From assembly GCF_015207665.1 (NCBI RefSeq), contig NZ_JADEWL010000021.1:1-64000 (forward strand): a stretch of 64,000 nt of DNA, read 5' to 3'. This document shows, piece by piece, positions 63,360 through 64,000 of this stretch. Positions within the stretch are counted from its first letter, which is position 1. Every line of letters starts with the position of its first letter. The notes beneath the pieces were generated by a model. That model saw nothing but the letters and a program-made list of their open reading frames with translations. It was not told the DNA's origin and did no database searches. A program made the translations under genes and the position numbers. The DNA comes from Plectonema cf. radiosum LEGE 06105 (GTDB taxonomy: Bacteria > Cyanobacteriota > Cyanobacteriia > Cyanobacteriales > Nostocaceae).

Positions 63360-64000
63360 TTAATGCTTTACACTCATTTCCTCTTGTTCTAAAAAGAGGT
63401 TGCCAATGTCAAACATAATTTGCATCGTTCCTCGATAGCCAACCTTAGTAAATTGACCAATACCTAAACGGTCAAAGATAGGAATACCTTGGCGATAAAG
63501 AGGAATATTTAGGCTTCGAGCAATTGTCGCTACCTGAGAGTTACCAATTAATAAGTCAGAACCCACTGCAACTTGTTCAAAATCTTCCAAGTCACCAATA
63601 ATAACTTTTTCTAGGGGAAGTTTTTCTAAGTTAGGAGAACGTGTAGTTGTGACTGCGGATTGAATTTCTGCTCCCATTGATTGCAAAAAGTTAACTGTTG
63701 ACCATAGCAAATCGGGTTCTAACGCTAAGGATACCTGCTTGCGACCAAAGAAAAAGTGAGTGTCGAGCATCGCGTCTTGTAATTGACGACGTTGACGACG
63801 ATATTTTTCGGGAACTCTAACACCACTAACGTCTGATAATGCTTGTAAAAAGTTATCTACAGCATCCAATCCAGTCAGTTCCCCGAATAATTCATAGGGA
63901 ATAGTAAATCTTTTATCCAAAATCTCCGCAGCACCCCGCATACTCTCACCGATCGCGATCGTAAAAGCCGAACTGCCCATTTTACGCAGTTGTGCCAAAG
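63360..64000 (-). CDS. nifN: FeMo-cofactor scaffold protein NifN, C-terminal part
   Basis: The frame runs off the right edge of the window, so only the last ~213 residues are seen. SSAFTIAIGESMRGAAEILD, VSLALEPDLLWSTVNFL and FDRLGIGQFTKVGYRGTMQI are conserved in NifN, which with NifE forms the scaffold on which FeMo cofactor is completed. The apparent start at the edge is only the first codon available. It heads the visible nifN-nifX-DUF269-DUF683-nifW-hesA-hesB-fdxH series. Confidence 0.92.
   Translation of the reverse strand, partial: LAQLRKMGSSAFTIAIGESMRGAAEILDKRFTIPYELFGELTGLDAVDNFLQALSDVSGVRVPEKYRRQRRQLQDAMLDTHFFFGRKQVSLALEPDLLWSTVNFLQSMGAEIQSAVTTTRSPNLEKLPLEKVIIGDLEDFEQVAVGSDLLIGNSQVATIARSLNIPLYRQGIPIFDRLGIGQFTKVGYRGTMQIMFDIGNLFLEQEEMSVKH

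Overview
The window is chromosomal DNA of a filamentous, heterocyst-forming cyanobacterium (Nostocales, Calothrix/Rivularia/Nostoc-like). The support is the nif tail operon ending in the heterocyst ferredoxin fdxH, an uptake hydrogenase hupS-hupL locus interrupted by developmental excision elements, frequent GCGATCGC (HIP1) octamers, and several cyanobacterial intergenic repeat families. No tRNA, rRNA or CRISPR was seen.

Region 1 (1-41.57 kb) is a minus-strand NRPS/PKS cluster with decayed mobile genes around it. In transcription order it runs: PKS KS-AT-KR-ACP (36855-32125); NRPS C-A(Ala)-PCP-Cy-A(Cys)-Ox-PCP (32005-24338); NRPS C-A(Gly)-PCP-C-A(Ala)-PCP-E (22609-14426); NRPS C-A(Ser)-PCP (13251-9958); a 2OG-Fe(II) oxygenase; a zincin lipoprotein; NRPS TubC-C-A(unassigned)-PCP (7934-4311); and a metallo-beta-lactamase/TubC/thioester-reductase fusion (4237-1217). 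If the line is collinear, the product is an acyl-beta-hydroxy-ketide-Ala-thiazole-Gly-D-Ala-Ser-X peptide released reductively as an aldehyde or alcohol. Upstream lie a DUF3102 protein with a decayed methyltransferase tail, a glyoxalase-like protein and a XisF-type large serine recombinase.

Region 2 (41.56-52.14 kb) is hupS-hupL. Only the last ~48 codons of hupS are present, starting within about 50 bp of the serine recombinase gene. The N-terminal ~85% of hupS is not in the window. The simplest reading is that a hupS excision element of more than 41 kb, carrying the whole peptide cluster, starts outside the window and ends near 41.57 kb. hupL is itself split by an 8,756-bp element bounded by 18-bp direct repeats (42278-42295 and 51034-51051) with its own xisC tyrosine recombinase. 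Removal would give an in-frame 530-residue HupL. The hupL element cargo is an ankyrin-GUN4 protein, small membrane and helical proteins, a ribbon-helix-helix regulator with palindromic operators, two RNase III-like genes (one broken) and a WYL-domain membrane protein.

Region 3 (52.2-58.4 kb) holds a small conserved gene after hupL, a truncated sucrose synthase, the hydrogenase maturation protease hupW, an unknown conserved protein and a beta-propeller glycosidase. Region 4 (58.5-64 kb) has nested MITE-like inverted repeats, a molbindin gene and the minus-strand series nifN(3' part)-nifX-nifX-associated-DUF683-nifW-hesA-hesB-fdxH, which contains an 80-bp tandem repeat array.

As a system, peptide synthesis in vegetative cells and uptake-hydrogenase assembly in heterocysts may be mutually exclusive DNA states: hydrogenase genes become whole only after two elements, handled by two unrelated recombinase families, are excised, and one of them appears to carry the peptide cluster away.
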